A stretch of DNA of 46,791 bases from Bradyrhizobium sp. NAS80.1. GTDB lineage: Bacteria > Pseudomonadota > Alphaproteobacteria > Rhizobiales > Xanthobacteraceae. The notes under the pieces were generated by a model, which was not told where the DNA came from, ran no database searches, and saw only the letters and a program-made list of their open reading frames with translations. Location of the stretch: the NCBI RefSeq assembly GCF_001908205.1, contig NZ_LGHL01000054.1:1-46791 (forward strand), given 5' to 3'. A program made the position numbers and the translations under genes. This document shows, in pieces, positions 46,441 to 46,791 of this stretch (positions are counted from its first letter, which is position 1; every line of letters starts with the position of its first letter).

Positions 46441-46490
46441 TGGCGCGAGAGACGGGGCTCGAACCCGCGACCTCCGGCGTGACAGGCCGG
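46441..46490 (-). tRNA. Partial tRNA-Asp (3' half only), probable attachment-site remnant
   Basis: Read on the minus strand, the 50 bases form the 3' half of a tRNA: anticodon stem and loop CCGGCCTGTCACGCCGG with anticodon GTC (Asp), a T-arm with GGTTCGAGCC, the 3' side of the acceptor stem and a final CCA (46441-46443). The 5' half is absent: 5' of the anticodon stem the sequence becomes AGCTTTTT and is unrelated to a D-arm. The break at the anticodon stem is where tyrosine integrases commonly recombine. It is not a functional tRNA gene. Confidence 0.88.
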
Positions 46491-46791
46491 AAAAAGCTGA
46501 AACAAATCAAACATCGGTGACAAATTCGTCCCCGAAACCGGCCGTAGATTCTCGCTTAAGTGTCACCCGTAGAGGTCGACCGGCAAGGTGCCGCGCCGGG
46601 TCCCTCGAGTGTCGATTTGTGCTGTCGTCCTGCGGCTCTGAGCGAAGCCCCTCATCATTGCTCCAACTATTCCAACTATAACGCGTCGGATCAGGCAGGC
46701 GGATCGTGTCCCTTGGCGTGGTGTAGCTGGGCGGGTGTCACCACGTTCGCCGGCATGGGCCGGATCGGTCAGCTGGCGATCGCCGGGAAGC
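46491..46791. other. Non-coding end of window, putative edge of an integrated element
   Basis: I find no gene I can support here. The sequence abuts the broken tRNA half and is somewhat less GC-rich at first. A tandem-like stretch, ACTATTCCAACTATAACG, is near 46665-46683. If the tRNA half is a displaced attachment site, this is the interior end of the element. Confidence 0.4.

Noticed and set aside
46441..46490. Complete functional tRNA-Asp gene
   Set aside because: The acceptor 5' strand and D-arm are absent; only the anticodon arm to CCA is present.

Overview
The window looks like the chromosome of a GC-rich alphaproteobacterium, most probably Bradyrhizobium or a close relative. The basis is a full 14-gene nuo (complex I) operon followed by birA, rnj and a methylmalonyl-CoA epimerase gene, a TonB receptor next to a PepSY membrane protein (an arrangement like fegAB of Bradyrhizobium japonicum), the small WQPxSTAP protein family, Bradyrhizobium-type palindromic intergenic repeats and many ABC transporters. 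This assignment rests on recognition of families, not on a database search.

Left part (1-19.3 kb), accessory: a terminator and a small globin; a three-gene CUT2-type sugar ABC transporter (647-4219); relics of an FAD oxidoreductase and a GNAT acetyltransferase (4373-4748) running into a TPR/TolB-like protein that has lost its usual winged-helix domain; a five-gene peptide/nickel-type ABC transporter on the minus strand (11701 to 6288); relics of an mtnK 3' end and of a ModA-like binding protein (11.8-12.2 kb); a less GC-rich membrane protein; a LysR regulator divergent from an intact FAD oxidoreductase, then GNAT, a secreted Pro/Arg/Gly repeat protein and intact mtnK. The relics at 4.4-11.9 kb occur in the same order and orientation as the intact FAD-GNAT-mtnK genes at 15-19 kb, which suggests an old segmental duplication that decayed and was interrupted.

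Middle (19.4-38.6 kb, all minus strand), core: nuoA-B-C-D-[FkbM methyltransferase]-E-[54-aa membrane protein]-F-G-H-I-J-K-L-M-N-birA-rnj-mce-DUF1467-small exported protein. Spacing is tight, with several stop/start overlaps, so much of this is probably one long operon. The genes build the proton-pumping NADH:quinone oxidoreductase and carry housekeeping functions behind it. The FkbM methyltransferase and the small membrane protein are not complex I subunits and are the least expected members.

Right part (38.9-46.8 kb): an iron-uptake group (TonB siderophore receptor broken by one extra C in a C7 tract, PepSY membrane protein, small membrane protein); a MarR regulator divergent from a Rieske ring-hydroxylating oxygenase and an MFS transporter, with a palindrome over the putative promoter; a 67-aa membrane protein with a strong terminator; and at 46441-46490 the 3' half of a tRNA-Asp gene, which looks like the displaced attachment site of an integrated element lying to the right of the window.

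No CRISPR array, transposase, rRNA or complete tRNA gene was seen.
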